Counted from the stretch's first letter, positions 17,504 to 26,853 are shown. The stretch is 64,000 nt of DNA from Ruegeria atlantica (GCA_013032095.1 WQBJ01000001.1:124001-188000); one strand, 5' to 3'. Made by a program: numbers and translations. Notes: generated by a model from the letters alone, not told the origin.

Positions 17504-19320
17504 TGCGTAAGTCTCAGCTGTTTGATTGACACAGCAATAGTTTGGAAGACTTGTTCGATAGTCAGTGATTCAGTTTCTTCAACGCCATCGTCCAGGGTTC
17601 CTCCGCCTTCGACTTTATAAAAGTAACCGGCGCCGCTGGAGCAATTGTCCATTGCGGTAACCCCTACGCTTGGGGCTTCAAATGCAATGGAGTAGACATC
17701 AACATTCTGTGCCTTGATCGCGTCGCAGATATCCTCCAGTCGATCATCTTTGACTGTTCTGTATGTCTCTGTAAACGCGTTGGAATACCAATTGGTATTA
17801 TTGTTGCTTTGCCAAGCGTAGTTGTACGCGGCATTCCAGTCCAGGTTCACGCGGCTCCACAATTCTGGATAGGTTAGGCGAATTGCCTGTCCGTCTGCTT
17901 GGGTGGCGGCGTCGCCTCCATAGGGTTCAGGATTGTCTTCTGTCCCATGCCGGGTCCAGTAGTACAGCAGCGGGTCGTCGGAGGTTTTAACGCTGTATTC
18001 TTCGGAGAATGTATCTGTTCTACAGCGGAGTCTTCCTCTTCTGTTGTACCAACACTCTTCTATTTCGAACTCTTCTTCGGTTACCCATACATCCGAACTT
18101 CCAGCGCGCAGATTTTCGTCCAACTCCCAGTTCTCGGTGTTTTCGCCATCGGTCATGACAATCAAAATCTTTTGGACATTGGTGTCATATGTCTCGGGAC
18201 GGTCGTTAAAAACTGCTGGCACAACCTTTTTGGGTTCGTTTCCATCTTCGTCGAGGCCTGTTTCGGGATCGACAACTACGTTTGTGTCGACGTTCTGCGT
18301 TGACAGAGCACTTATTACCGACCGGAATTGGGGATCCAGCAGCGCAGCACCCCATTTGACACCGATATCAATTGACGTGTTTCCGCCCGCGGTCATTGCA
18401 TTGATCTGATCGTGAAGGTCCGAAATGACATTTGTTACAGGCGTTATCGAACTGCCAGCCCGGGTGGTGCAGACCGGGGTATAGAATCCGTCATCATCGT
18501 AGTCGTCGCTATAATTTTTGCGGTCGAAATGCGCCGTTCGTTTTAGCGTATGCGCTGGATTGAGCGCGTTGTCCTCAAAATCACTTGCCGTGAAGTTTAC
18601 ACAGTGCGAGTAATTGTGTTCGTTGGTGACACCAGACATGTTGTTCAGAATGTTCGGTCCAGCGTTGACCTGATTGTTGTAAGGTATGATGGAGATCGAG
18701 ATCTTGTCAGGATCCTCTTCAAGATACATCGTATCAACGAATTTAACTGCGGCGTCCTGAAGTGCCGCAAGCTTTGAAATGGTCACGAGGTTTCCATTTT
18801 CATCTTCCACTTGCGTTGCCGAATCCCAACCCATTGAGCCAGAGATATCAAGGACCAGAGAGATTTCGATCGAACCCAGAGACTCCTCTGCGACACTCCC
18901 GACTTTAGCGGTTAGTTTGGGGTATCCGAAAAAGTGCATAAAGTGCGTTTTGACGTCGACTTCAGCATATGCGGTAACTTTTCTTGACCCGATGCCGGTT
19001 TCAACGACAGGTTCTCCTGAAAGCTCACCACGGACGTTGGACTTCTCAATATAGTCGATGACAACGTCTTTTGGAGGAAGCTCTTGTTTCACGTTTGCGG
19101 CGGCAAGAACTGCACGATCCAACGCACCCTGAAGGCTCGCTCTGTCACGCTCAAAGTTCATTATGTCCACGCCGATACCAGCCGTCGCAAGTATGAGGAC
19201 AAATCCGAGTAACACAAAGATCGTGAATGCCCCACCATCTTCGTTTTGCGAGAAACGATGAGCCGATGAGGCTGCTTGCTCAAATTTCTTAGTGCTGCAC
19301 TTAAATACGCGCATTATCAT
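17500..19320 (-). CDS. tadG: TadG-like pilus protein with von Willebrand A domain
   Basis: Tad-pilus protein of about 606 residues. It has an N-terminal TadE-like leader and membrane segment (GGAFTIFVLLGFVLILATAG) and a large periplasmic von Willebrand factor A domain. The metal-ion adhesion motif DISGSMG falls near residue 160, and the MTDGEN stretch lies later. Such proteins help assemble or retain Flp pili at the envelope. A GTG at 19326 and ATGs at 19320 and 19314 are in frame; 19320 has the best-spaced GAGG. It heads the three-gene set, and a perfect CtrA-type site lies 45 bases upstream. Confidence 0.87.
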   Translation of the reverse strand: MIMRVFKCSTKKFEQAASSAHRFSQNEDGGAFTIFVLLGFVLILATAGIGVDIMNFERDRASLQGALDRAVLAAANVKQELPPKDVVIDYIEKSNVRGELSGEPVVETGIGSRKVTAYAEVDVKTHFMHFFGYPKLTAKVGSVAEESLGSIEISLVLDISGSMGWDSATQVEDENGNLVTISKLAALQDAAVKFVDTMYLEEDPDKISISIIPYNNQVNAGPNILNNMSGVTNEHNYSHCVNFTASDFEDNALNPAHTLKRTAHFDRKNYSDDYDDDGFYTPVCTTRAGSSITPVTNVISDLHDQINAMTAGGNTSIDIGVKWGAALLDPQFRSVISALSTQNVDTNVVVDPETGLDEDGNEPKKVVPAVFNDRPETYDTNVQKILIVMTDGENTENWELDENLRAGSSDVWVTEEEFEIEECWYNRRGRLRCRTDTFSEEYSVKTSDDPLLYYWTRHGTEDNPEPYGGDAATQADGQAIRLTYPELWSRVNLDWNAAYNYAWQSNNNTNWYSNAFTETYRTVKDDRLEDICDAIKAQNVDVYSIAFEAPSVGVTAMDNCSSGAGYFYKVEGGGTLDDGVEETESLTIEQVFQTIAVSIKQLRLTQ

Positions 19321-19364
19321 ATCCACGACCTCGCTGAGCAGACATCCAAACTGCCAAGGAAATT

Positions 19365-19380
19365 TTAACCAAAAATTAAC
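19365..19380. promoter_or_regulatory. CtrA-type binding site (TTAA-N7-TTAAC)
   Basis: The sequence TTAACCAAAAATTAAC matches the full CtrA consensus TTAA-N7-TTAAC exactly. It lies about 45 bases before the tadG start. CtrA is the alphaproteobacterial cell-cycle and motility response regulator and controls pilus genes in Caulobacter. Actual binding here is inferred. Confidence 0.6.
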
Positions 19381-19471
19381 GCCGAAACGTGGCGGGATTT
19401 GGGCAAAAAAGCCACTGAATTGGCTGGTTTGCGGGCAAAAGCTGGATAATTGGGGGCCTCAGGTGGTTCTG

Positions 19472-19489
19472 TTGTCGAATGGTCGACAA
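19472..19489. promoter_or_regulatory. Inverted repeat TTGTCGA-N4-TCGACAA, possible operator
   Basis: A perfect 7-base inverted repeat with a four-base centre sits 155 bases before the glutamate dehydrogenase start, in a region without genes. The form suits a dimeric regulator such as a GntR-type protein. It is too tight and lacks T-runs to be a terminator. Confidence 0.4.
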
Positions 19490-19643
19490 TTCCGGCGGTG
19501 CGGGCCGAGAGTTTCGACTCAGCGTTGGTCCGGGAATGTTCGTCATCTTTTTCGGGTTTTATTTCTGCTTAAATATTGATCGTTTACGCATAGGGTGCGA
19601 CAAATCGTCAGAACGTAAGTCGTTCGCTGGCACGGAGGATTAA

Positions 19644-21074
19644 ATGACGGCCATTAAAGAACCCAGCTTTCGCGAGAGTGTAGACCTCATGTTCAACAGG
19701 GCGGCTTCCCTGATGGACCTGCCTCCGGGGCTGGAAGAAAAGATCCGGGTCTGCAACGCCACCTACACCGTACGGTTTGGTGTGCGACTGCGAGGGGAGA
19801 TTCACACCTTTACCGGCTATCGTTCGGTCCATTCTGAGCATATGGAGCCAGTCAAGGGCGGTATACGTTACGCTTTGGCGGTGAACCAAGACGAGGTCGA
19901 AGCGCTGGCAGCGCTGATGACTTACAAATGCGCGCTGGTTGAAACACCGTTTGGCGGCTCGAAGGGCGGATTGTGCATTGATCCCCGTCAATATGAAGAG
20001 CACGAGCTGGAGCAGATCACCCGTCGTTTCGCCTACGAGTTGGCCAAGCGTGATCTGATCAACCCGTCTCAGAACGTGCCCGCACCGGATATGGGCACGG
20101 GTGAACGTGAGATGGCTTGGATCGCCGACCAGTATGCGCGGATGAACACGACGGATATCAACTCGCGCGCCTGTGTGACGGGCAAGCCGCTGAATGCAGG
20201 TGGTATCTCGGGGCGTGTCGAGGCGACCGGACGGGGCATTCAATACGCGCTGCGCGAATTCTTCCGCCACCCTGAGGATGTGCAGAAGGCAGGCCTTTCG
20301 GGCAAGCTGGACGGCAAGCGCATCATCGTGCAGGGGCTGGGCAACGTGGGATACCACGCGGCGAAGTTCCTGAGCGAGGAGGACGGTTCGCGGATTGTCG
20401 GTATCATTGAATGGGACGGCGCGCTGTATAACCCCGACGGGATTGATGTTGAATCCGTGCGTCAGTGGATTGTGAAGCACGGTGGGGTCAGCAATTATCC
20501 GGATGCGACGCATTCGGCTGAGGGAGGCGCGGTTCTTGAAGCAGAATGCGATATCCTCATCCCGGCGGCGCTTGAGGGTGTAATCAACCTGTCCAATGCA
20601 GAGCGGATAAAGGCACCTCTGATCATCGAGGCGGCCAATGGTCCTGTGACGGCGGGTGCAGATGAAATCCTGCGTAAGAAGGGCACGGTCATCATTCCCG
20701 ACATGTATGCAAATGCCGGTGGTGTGACGGTGTCTTACTTCGAGTGGGTCAAGAACCTCAGCCACATCCGCTTTGGCCGAATGCAGCGTCGACAGGAAGA
20801 GGCGCGCCACGAACTGATCGTCAGCGAGTTAGAGCGGTTGGACCGCTATCTGGGTGACGCATGGTCGATGACCCCGGATTTCAAGACCAAGTATCTCAGG
20901 GGCGCGGATGAATTGGAACTCGTGCGTTCGGGTCTGGATGACACGATGCGCATCGCCTACCAGTCTATGCGCGAGGTCTGGCATAGCCGCGACGATGTCG
21001 AGGATTTGCGGACTGCGGCCTATATCGTAGCCATTGACCGCGTCTCGAAAAGCTACCGGGCCAAGGGTCTCTGA
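19644..21074 (+). CDS. gdhA: Glu/Leu/Phe/Val dehydrogenase, probably glutamate dehydrogenase
   Basis: Oxidises glutamate to 2-oxoglutarate and ammonia, or runs the reverse. The 476 residues show the substrate-binding motif KGGIRY near residue 72, the catalytic-lysine region PFGGSKGG near 110, and APDMGTGEREM near 150. The Rossmann motif GLGNVGYHAA falls near residue 233. GGAGG precedes the ATG at 19644. Single gene, no operon partner. Glutamate specificity is the usual case for this length, but a branched-chain preference is not excluded. Confidence 0.9.
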   Translation: MTAIKEPSFRESVDLMFNRAASLMDLPPGLEEKIRVCNATYTVRFGVRLRGEIHTFTGYRSVHSEHMEPVKGGIRYALAVNQDEVEALAALMTYKCALVETPFGGSKGGLCIDPRQYEEHELEQITRRFAYELAKRDLINPSQNVPAPDMGTGEREMAWIADQYARMNTTDINSRACVTGKPLNAGGISGRVEATGRGIQYALREFFRHPEDVQKAGLSGKLDGKRIIVQGLGNVGYHAAKFLSEEDGSRIVGIIEWDGALYNPDGIDVESVRQWIVKHGGVSNYPDATHSAEGGAVLEAECDILIPAALEGVINLSNAERIKAPLIIEAANGPVTAGADEILRKKGTVIIPDMYANAGGVTVSYFEWVKNLSHIRFGRMQRRQEEARHELIVSELERLDRYLGDAWSMTPDFKTKYLRGADELELVRSGLDDTMRIAYQSMREVWHSRDDVEDLRTAAYIVAIDRVSKSYRAKGL

Positions 21075-21221
21075 TCCATGGTTCATGGGGCAGTCCGGTT
21101 TCGACTTGATTGCCCCTGTTGCCGCTAGGCCCTTGTAGGAGGCGCGCGGTAAAAAGGGTGATAGCAGCCGGTGCGTTGGGCAAGTAAACTGCCGCGAAAG
21201 AAACGATTCCGGGAGACCCCC

Positions 21222-21518
21222 ATGTTGCGTACCGCTTTTGCGGCCCTTCTGCTGGCCACACCGCTGGCCGCCGAAGAAACCAAAGAACAAAGCTGCCAGT
21301 ATCAGGCCGATGTCGTTGCTGCGATCCAGCAGGCTCGTTTGGATAAGGTCAAGGAACGCGATGTGCCCCAAGCCGTCGCGGATTCGTCTCCAACGTGGCC
21401 GGAAAATTACAATGCCGCCATCCCTCTGATCACGCCTTGGGTGTACGAACAAAAGATGCGCGACGTGCGTAAAAAGGATCTTGGCGCGGCCTGGCTTGAA
21501 CTGTGCTTGCAGCAATAA
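21222..21518 (+). CDS. Small secreted protein of unknown function
   Basis: Protein of 98 residues with an N-terminal signal peptide (MLRTAFAALLLATPLAAEE). The mature part contains two Cys, one near its start and one near the end (LELCLQQ), which could pair in the periplasm. GGGAGA lies before the ATG. No family was recognised; similar small proteins occur in Rhodobacterales. It ends just before a strong terminator and dnaG. Confidence 0.65.
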   Translation: MLRTAFAALLLATPLAAEETKEQSCQYQADVVAAIQQARLDKVKERDVPQAVADSSPTWPENYNAAIPLITPWVYEQKMRDVRKKDLGAAWLELCLQQ

Positions 21519-21548
21519 TCCACAGGGTCGCGATTTCTCTGTGGACAA
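21516..21548. promoter_or_regulatory. Inverted pair of DnaA-box-like sequences upstream of dnaG
   Basis: TAATCCACA and TGTGGACAA each differ by one base from the DnaA box and its complement, and they face each other across 15 bases. The first overlaps the stop codon of the preceding gene. The inner arms TCCACAG/CTGTGGA could also pair as RNA. Confidence 0.3.
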
Positions 21549-21549
21549 C

Positions 21550-21577
21550 CGCGCGCCATCCCCTTGGCGCGCGTTTT
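21550..21577 (+). terminator. Rho-independent terminator before dnaG
   Basis: A perfect 9-bp stem, CGCGCGCCA/TGGCGCGCG, has a six-base loop and is followed by TTTT. It ends transcripts from the small secreted-protein gene. It lies only 22 bases before the dnaG ATG, so it may also attenuate read-through into dnaG, as a terminator does upstream of dnaG in E. coli. Confidence 0.8.
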
Positions 21578-21598
21578 CATTTCTGGCAGGTTTGACGC

Positions 21599-23548
21599 AT
21601 GTCTTTGCCCCCCGGATTTCTAGATGAACTTCGCACCCGTCTGAGCCTGTCTCAGGTCGTCGGGCGTAAAGTCATGTGGGATGCGCGCAAATCCAACCAA
21701 GGCAAAGGCGACATGTGGGCGCCGTGTCCGTTTCACCACGAAAAGACGGCCTCTTTCCACGTCGATGACCAGAAGGGGTTCTATTACTGCTTTGGTTGCC
21801 ACGCCAAAGGCGACGCGATCAGCTTTGTGAAAGAGACCGAGAACGTCTCGTTCATCGAAGCGGTCGAGATTCTGGCGCGCGAGGCTGGGATGCCGATGCC
21901 AGAGCGCGATCCAAGAGCGCAAGAGAAACAGGACCGCCGATCGCAACTGGCCGAGGTGATGGAGCAGGCGGTTCAATTCTTCCGCTTGCAATTGAAAACC
22001 GGGGCAGGGGGCGCTGCCCGCGACTACCTCAGCCGACGGGGCTTGGACGCGCAGGCTTTGGAGCGGTGGGAGATCGGGTTCGCACCAGATGGTTGGCAGG
22101 CGCTTTGGGATCATCTGCGTGGCAAAAACGTAGAGGAAGATCTGATCCTTGCCGCAGGTTTGGCAAAGCCGTCGAACAAGGGCAAAAAGCCCTATGACAC
22201 TTTCCGTAATAGGATTGTGTTCCCAATCCGCGATCCACGCGGTCGCTGTATTGCGTTTGGCGGTCGGGCGATGGATCCGAACGACAACGCCAAGTACCTG
22301 AACTCGCCCGAAACCGAATTGTTCGATAAGGGCCGCAGCCTCTATAACCACGGTCCCGCGCGTCAGGCGGCAGGGAAGGGTAAGCCTTTGATCGTCGCTG
22401 AAGGGTATATGGACGTGATCGCGCTGGCCGAAGCGGGGTTTGGTGCGTCGGTGGCCCCGTTGGGCACTGCGATCACCGAACATCAGTTGCAATTGCTATG
22501 GCGTATTTCGGACGAGCCGATCATTGCGCTGGATGGTGATACGGCGGGGCTACGGGCCGCAATGCGTGCGGTTGATCTGGCCCTTCCGCTGTTAGAGGCC
22601 GGAAAATCCCTGCGGTTTGCCTTGATGCCCGAAGGCAAGGACCCGGATGACCTGCTGCGGAGCGAAGGTGCCGGGGTAGTGCAGGCTGTGCTGGATGGGG
22701 CGATCCCGATGGTCAAGCTATTGTGGCAGCGCGAAACCGAAGGCAAGGTCTTTGATAGCCCCGAACGTAAGGCCGCTTTGGACAAGACCCTGCGCGACAA
22801 GATTAAGCTGATCCGCGATCCGTCGATCCGGTCGCACTATGGGCAGGAGATTAAGGACCTGCGCTGGCAGCTTTTCCGTCCTCAACGCCAGCCTCAAAAC
22901 CGTCAGTGGCAGCCACGTGGTAAGTGGCAACCACAGAAGCAGCCAGCATCGCCCGGAGCGCGCGCATCGTTTCTTGCTTCGTCAGACAATGCCGAGATCC
23001 AACTTCGCGAAGCCGCTATCCTCGCAATCGCTGCGTTGAACCCACAAGTGGTCATTCAGTTCGAGCACCAATTGGAGGAGATGGAGTGCCGTGATCCGGA
23101 TCACGCTGCGCTGCGTCATGCCATTCTGCGCCACGCAATTGACGATCCGGACAACTTGAAAGACCACATTGCCGAAACTTTGGGGCCGGATGCCCTTGAA
23201 AACCTGCTGGCCCTTCGCCATGTCGCAGTTATCCCCTGTGTGTACAAACCGGGCGACGTTGAAAAGGCCGAGATGACGCTGGCCGAGGAACTCGCAAAGA
23301 TCAAAGCGCTCCGGGGGTTGGATGCTGAGATTGCCGAAGCGGCGGAGGAATTGTCTGATCTGGCTGATGAGGCGCTTACATACCGGTTGGCGCAAGCCGC
23401 CGAAGAGCGCAATCGGACAAGTCGCAGCCAGAATGAAGACAAGGCCGTGTTTGACGTTGCCGACAATGGCGCGCGAATCAACCGCGACGAGAAAGACGCG
23501 TTCAAGGCAATCATGTCCGGGATCAATTTTGAACGGAAACGCCGCTAA
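21599..23548 (+). CDS. dnaG: DNA primase
   Basis: Makes RNA primers at the replication fork. The 649 residues contain the N-terminal CHC2 zinc finger (Cys43, His46, Cys64, Cys67), the primase core, and the Toprim domain with VAEGYMDVIAL near residue 264. The C-terminal helicase-binding region follows from about residue 440, after a Gln/Pro/Arg-rich linker (PQRQPQNRQWQPRGKWQPQK) near 425-445. Length is normal for alphaproteobacteria. rpoD follows after 114 bases, the usual macromolecular-synthesis pairing. Confidence 0.97.
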   Translation: MSLPPGFLDELRTRLSLSQVVGRKVMWDARKSNQGKGDMWAPCPFHHEKTASFHVDDQKGFYYCFGCHAKGDAISFVKETENVSFIEAVEILAREAGMPMPERDPRAQEKQDRRSQLAEVMEQAVQFFRLQLKTGAGGAARDYLSRRGLDAQALERWEIGFAPDGWQALWDHLRGKNVEEDLILAAGLAKPSNKGKKPYDTFRNRIVFPIRDPRGRCIAFGGRAMDPNDNAKYLNSPETELFDKGRSLYNHGPARQAAGKGKPLIVAEGYMDVIALAEAGFGASVAPLGTAITEHQLQLLWRISDEPIIALDGDTAGLRAAMRAVDLALPLLEAGKSLRFALMPEGKDPDDLLRSEGAGVVQAVLDGAIPMVKLLWQRETEGKVFDSPERKAALDKTLRDKIKLIRDPSIRSHYGQEIKDLRWQLFRPQRQPQNRQWQPRGKWQPQKQPASPGARASFLASSDNAEIQLREAAILAIAALNPQVVIQFEHQLEEMECRDPDHAALRHAILRHAIDDPDNLKDHIAETLGPDALENLLALRHVAVIPCVYKPGDVEKAEMTLAEELAKIKALRGLDAEIAEAAEELSDLADEALTYRLAQAAEERNRTSRSQNEDKAVFDVADNGARINRDEKDAFKAIMSGINFERKRR

Positions 23549-23597
23549 ACTGGTGTTTTCGTAAGGCACTGGAAAAGAAAAACAGGTAAACGGGTGG

Positions 23598-23641
23598 CCG
23601 AATCACTTCTACGCGCTAATGATTCGGTACAAACGAATCAC
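23598..23641. promoter_or_regulatory. rpoD leader with inverted and direct repeats and three GANTC sites
   Basis: CCGAATCA and TGATTCGG form an 8-bp inverted repeat (23598-23627), and CGAATCAC recurs at 23634-23641. Each arm carries a GANTC site (23600, 23621, 23635), the target of the cell-cycle methyltransferase CcrM. The cluster lies 20-60 bases before rpoD. A role in methylation-sensitive control is inferred. Confidence 0.45.
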
Positions 23642-23662
23642 CCATCCCTGCAGGAGCATTGA

Positions 23663-25651
23663 ATGGCCGCCAAAGACACGACCGAAGATCGCAAATCCGA
23701 CGAGCAGGAACAGGAAATCTCGCTGGATATGAGCCAGGCCCAGGTCAAGAAGATGATCGCCGAGGCCCGCGAGAAAGGCTACATCACCTACGACCAGCTC
23801 AATCAGGTTCTGCCGCCGGATCAGGTCAGCTCGGAACAGATCGAAGACGTTATGTCGATGCTGTCCGAAATGGGCATCAACATCATCGAAGATGAAGAGG
23901 CCGAAGAAGAAGAGAACAAAGGCTCGACTGAGCTGACGACTACCGAAAGCAACCGTGAGGTTGCGCTAGCCGGCGCCGCAACAGAAAAGCTGGACCGCAC
24001 CGATGATCCAGTGCGCATGTATCTGCGCGAGATGGGGTCGGTTGAGCTTCTGAGCCGCGAAGGCGAGATTGCCATCGCCAAGCGAATTGAAGCCGGTCGC
24101 AACACCATGATCGCCGGTCTGTGCGAAAGCCCGCTGACCTTCCAGGCGATCACCATCTGGCATGACGAATTGTTGTCAGAAGACATTCTGTTGCGCGACG
24201 TTATTGATCTGGAGGCCACCTTCGGCAACCAGATGGACGAAGACGGAGATGTCGAAGAGCCCGTCGTTGACACCTCGGCAGTGCAGGCGGCCAAGCCTGC
24301 CAAGGACACCGGCCCCGAGCTGGATGCTGACGGCAATCCGCTGAACAACGACGACGATGACGATGACGACGATCAGGCCAACATGTCGCTGGCCGCGATG
24401 GAAGCCGCGCTGAAGGATCAGGTTCTGACCACGTTGGAGCGCATCTCGACCGACTTCGCGCAACTCAGCGAAATGCAGGACAGCCGGATTTCCGCAACGC
24501 TGAACGAAGATGGCACCTTTAGCGAGCAAGACGAAGAGACCTATCAGAAGCTGCGCGCTGAGATTGTTGAACTGGTGAATGGTCTTCACCTGCACAACAA
24601 CCGGATCGAAGCACTGATCGACCAGCTGTATGGCATCAACCGCCGCGTTATGTCGCTGGACAGTGCGATGGTGAAACTGGCCGACCAGGCCCGCATCAAC
24701 CGTCGGGAATTCATTGACGCTTATCGCGGACGCGAACTGGACCCGAACTGGCTGGCCGAGATGGCCGAAAAGCCGGGCCGAGGCTGGCAGATGTTCATCG
24801 AACGCTCGACCGCCAAGGTCGAGGAGCTGCGCAACGACATGGCTCAGGTCGGTCAGTATGTCGGTCTGGATATCCCGGAATTCCGCCGCATCGTGCAGCA
24901 GGTTCAGAAGGGTGAGAAAGAGGCGCGGCAGGCCAAGAAAGAAATGGTCGAAGCCAACCTGCGTCTGGTGATCTCGATCGCCAAAAAGTACACGAACCGT
25001 GGCCTGCAATTCCTTGATCTTATTCAGGAAGGTAACATTGGCCTGATGAAGGCGGTGGACAAGTTCGAATACCGCCGCGGGTACAAGTTCTCGACCTATG
25101 CAACGTGGTGGATTCGTCAGGCGATTACACGCTCGATCGCGGATCAGGCGCGCACGATCCGTATCCCGGTCCACATGATCGAAACGATCAACAAGCTGGT
25201 CCGGACCGGTCGTCAGATGCTGCATGAAATCGGCCGCGAGCCGACGCCGGAAGAACTGGCTGAAAAGCTGCAAATGCCGCTGGAGAAGGTGCGCAAGGTG
25301 ATGAAAATCGCCAAGGAGCCGATCTCACTCGAGACGCCGATTGGCGACGAGGAAGACAGCCAGCTGGGCGACTTCATCGAGGACAAGAATGCCGTGCTGC
25401 CGCTGGACAGCGCCATTCAGGAAAACCTCAAGGAAACGACCACTCGGGTTCTGGCCTCGCTCACGCCGCGTGAGGAGCGGGTTCTGCGGATGCGCTTTGG
25501 CATCGGCATGAACACCGACCATACGCTGGAAGAAGTAGGTCAACAGTTCAGTGTGACCCGCGAACGGATCCGTCAGATCGAAGCAAAGGCACTGCGCAAG
25601 CTGAAGCACCCCAGCCGATCACGCAAGTTGCGGTCCTTCCTGGATCAGTAA
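23663..25651 (+). CDS. rpoD: RNA polymerase primary sigma factor (sigma-70)
   Basis: Housekeeping sigma factor for -35/-10 promoter recognition. The 662 residues include region 1.1 at the N-terminus, region 1.2 near 112 ([11 protein letters not shown]), and a nonconserved acidic insert with eight Asp in a row near 228-236. Region 2 is near 430-500 ([20 protein letters not shown]), region 3 follows, and region 4 with its helix-turn-helix ends the protein ([18 protein letters not shown]). AGGAG precedes the ATG. A strong terminator follows within 10 bases of the stop. Confidence 0.98.
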   Translation: MAAKDTTEDRKSDEQEQEISLDMSQAQVKKMIAEAREKGYITYDQLNQVLPPDQVSSEQIEDVMSMLSEMGINIIEDEEAEEEENKGSTELTTTESNREVALAGAATEKLDRTDDPVRMYLREMGSVELLSREGEIAIAKRIEAGRNTMIAGLCESPLTFQAITIWHDELLSEDILLRDVIDLEATFGNQMDEDGDVEEPVVDTSAVQAAKPAKDTGPELDADGNPLNNDDDDDDDDQANMSLAAMEAALKDQVLTTLERISTDFAQLSEMQDSRISATLNEDGTFSEQDEETYQKLRAEIVELVNGLHLHNNRIEALIDQLYGINRRVMSLDSAMVKLADQARINRREFIDAYRGRELDPNWLAEMAEKPGRGWQMFIERSTAKVEELRNDMAQVGQYVGLDIPEFRRIVQQVQKGEKEARQAKKEMVEANLRLVISIAKKYTNRGLQFLDLIQEGNIGLMKAVDKFEYRRGYKFSTYATWWIRQAITRSIADQARTIRIPVHMIETINKLVRTGRQMLHEIGREPTPEELAEKLQMPLEKVRKVMKIAKEPISLETPIGDEEDSQLGDFIEDKNAVLPLDSAIQENLKETTTRVLASLTPREERVLRMRFGIGMNTDHTLEEVGQQFSVTRERIRQIEAKALRKLKHPSRSRKLRSFLDQ

Positions 25652-25656
25652 AGACA

Positions 25657-25684
25657 AAGGCGCCTCAAGTGAGGCGCCTTTTTT
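25657..25684 (+). terminator. Rho-independent terminator of rpoD
   Basis: A perfect 10-bp stem, AAGGCGCCTC/GAGGCGCCTT, with loop AAGT is followed by four more T directly after the stem. It begins six bases after the rpoD stop codon. Confidence 0.92.
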
Positions 25685-25833
25685 CCTTCACGTGATTTCA
25701 CGTTGACCGTTCCAACAATCAAATTGGCGGCAACTCACAAGGCGCAGACCTTGCGGCTCTTTATATCCTTGGTGTCCACTCATGGGACAGGCCGGGGCGA
25801 GGCTGTGCCGCTGATGACCCCCGGCCACCCAGT

Positions 25834-26853
25834 TCAGGATCTTTCTGGCACATCCAGACGGCTGCGAAATGTGCTGGGGGCCTGGCCAGTCCAGCGTTTG
25901 AAGGCCGTAGAAAAGGCGGGCTGGTCGGCATACCCCAGTGAGTAGGCAATTTCGGATAGGGGCATCCCGTTGGTGATAAAGGTTTGCGCCAAATCACATC
26001 TGAGGTCGTCGACGATATCACGGTAACTGACCCCCTCATCTTTGAGCCTTCGGGCAAAGGTGCGGGAACTCATTCCCAGATTGGCGGCGGCTTCGTCGGC
26101 ATGGATGATCGTCCCAGGCATCGACCGAGTGATAAGCCCTTCGACCTGCGCACGCAGTTTTTGCTTGGGTGAGCGTCTCTCGGCTAGAACACGCTCTCCG
26201 TATTCCAAAAGATGTGCGCGTAGGTTCGAGTCGTATGTCGGTATCGGCAAATCCAACGCCGATAAGGCAAGTACGATCTCCATCCTTTCAGCACCAAAGA
26301 TAACGGGAAAACCTGCAATCTTTTGAAATTTATCACTGTTTTTCCCTACCTCGTGCTGGAACCGTATCTCGATTGGATAGAAGTTCAACTGCGTCAGGGT
26401 CCGCATCCGGGCGAGCCCGGCGAATATTAGAAACTCGGTTCTTCTGTGATAGCGAGCAAAGCTGGCGTCTTTCCATTCGGCTTCGATGGTGGCGAAGTTT
26501 CCGGCAAGGCGCAGGGTGAAAGCGATGGCAGGGTCGATGATCTTGTGAAAGCGCGAGGTATTCTCGATCACCTGCCGCAGGTCGCGTGAATACTTACTGA
26601 TATACGCGGTCAGACTAGAGGTCGACGAAAACTGCATCCCGGTTTGAGCGGCAAACGTGATATCACCTACCGCATCGCAGGCATAGCGTACAAACAGGGC
26701 TTCCTGGTGCGAACTGCATGTTGTGGCTGGCGGAGCGATAGCGTCACGGGTCAGATCGCACATTTGCAGGATCCGATCAGATGCCTCGGAACAATTCGTT
26801 TGTTGATCAAGCGCTTTGGTCAATAGCTGGATGCGGGCGATATCAACTTCCAT
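25834..26853 (-). CDS. AraC family transcriptional regulator
   Basis: Transcription factor of about 339 residues. The N-terminal two thirds resemble the arabinose-binding-like domain of the ArgR/OruR-type subgroup. The C-terminal AraC helix-turn-helix pair covers about residues 235-330, with ADEAAANLGMSSRTFARRL and LSEIAYSLGYADQPAFSTAF. I start at the ATG at 26853, preceded by GGAG at good spacing; a GTG four codons upstream is possible. No obvious target operon lies beside it. It is convergent to rpoD with about 150 bases between. Confidence 0.9.
   Translation of the reverse strand: MEVDIARIQLLTKALDQQTNCSEASDRILQMCDLTRDAIAPPATTCSSHQEALFVRYACDAVGDITFAAQTGMQFSSTSSLTAYISKYSRDLRQVIENTSRFHKIIDPAIAFTLRLAGNFATIEAEWKDASFARYHRRTEFLIFAGLARMRTLTQLNFYPIEIRFQHEVGKNSDKFQKIAGFPVIFGAERMEIVLALSALDLPIPTYDSNLRAHLLEYGERVLAERRSPKQKLRAQVEGLITRSMPGTIIHADEAAANLGMSSRTFARRLKDEGVSYRDIVDDLRCDLAQTFITNGMPLSEIAYSLGYADQPAFSTAFKRWTGQAPSTFRSRLDVPERS

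Larger units (their letters stand above)
19327..19643. other. 317-base divergent intergenic region between tadG and gdh
   Basis: No coding sequence is seen. It holds a CtrA-type site near the tadG side (19365-19380), an 18-base inverted repeat in the middle (19472-19489), and a strong ribosome binding site (GGAGG) just before the dehydrogenase ATG. Promoters for both flanking transcripts must lie here. Confidence 0.7.

Noticed and set aside
19608..20810. Open frame antisense to glutamate dehydrogenase
   Set aside because: Arg/His-rich translation without family features; the sense strand encodes a complete enzyme.
24176..25273. Long open frame antisense to rpoD (minus strand)
   Set aside because: It mirrors the codon structure of rpoD on the other strand, has His/Gln/Val-rich content without family likeness, and rpoD is certain.
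25790..25826. Inverted repeat GGCCGGGG/CCCCGGCC after the AraC gene as a terminator
   Set aside because: The loop is 21 bases and no T-run follows on the minus strand, so it is not a standard terminator.
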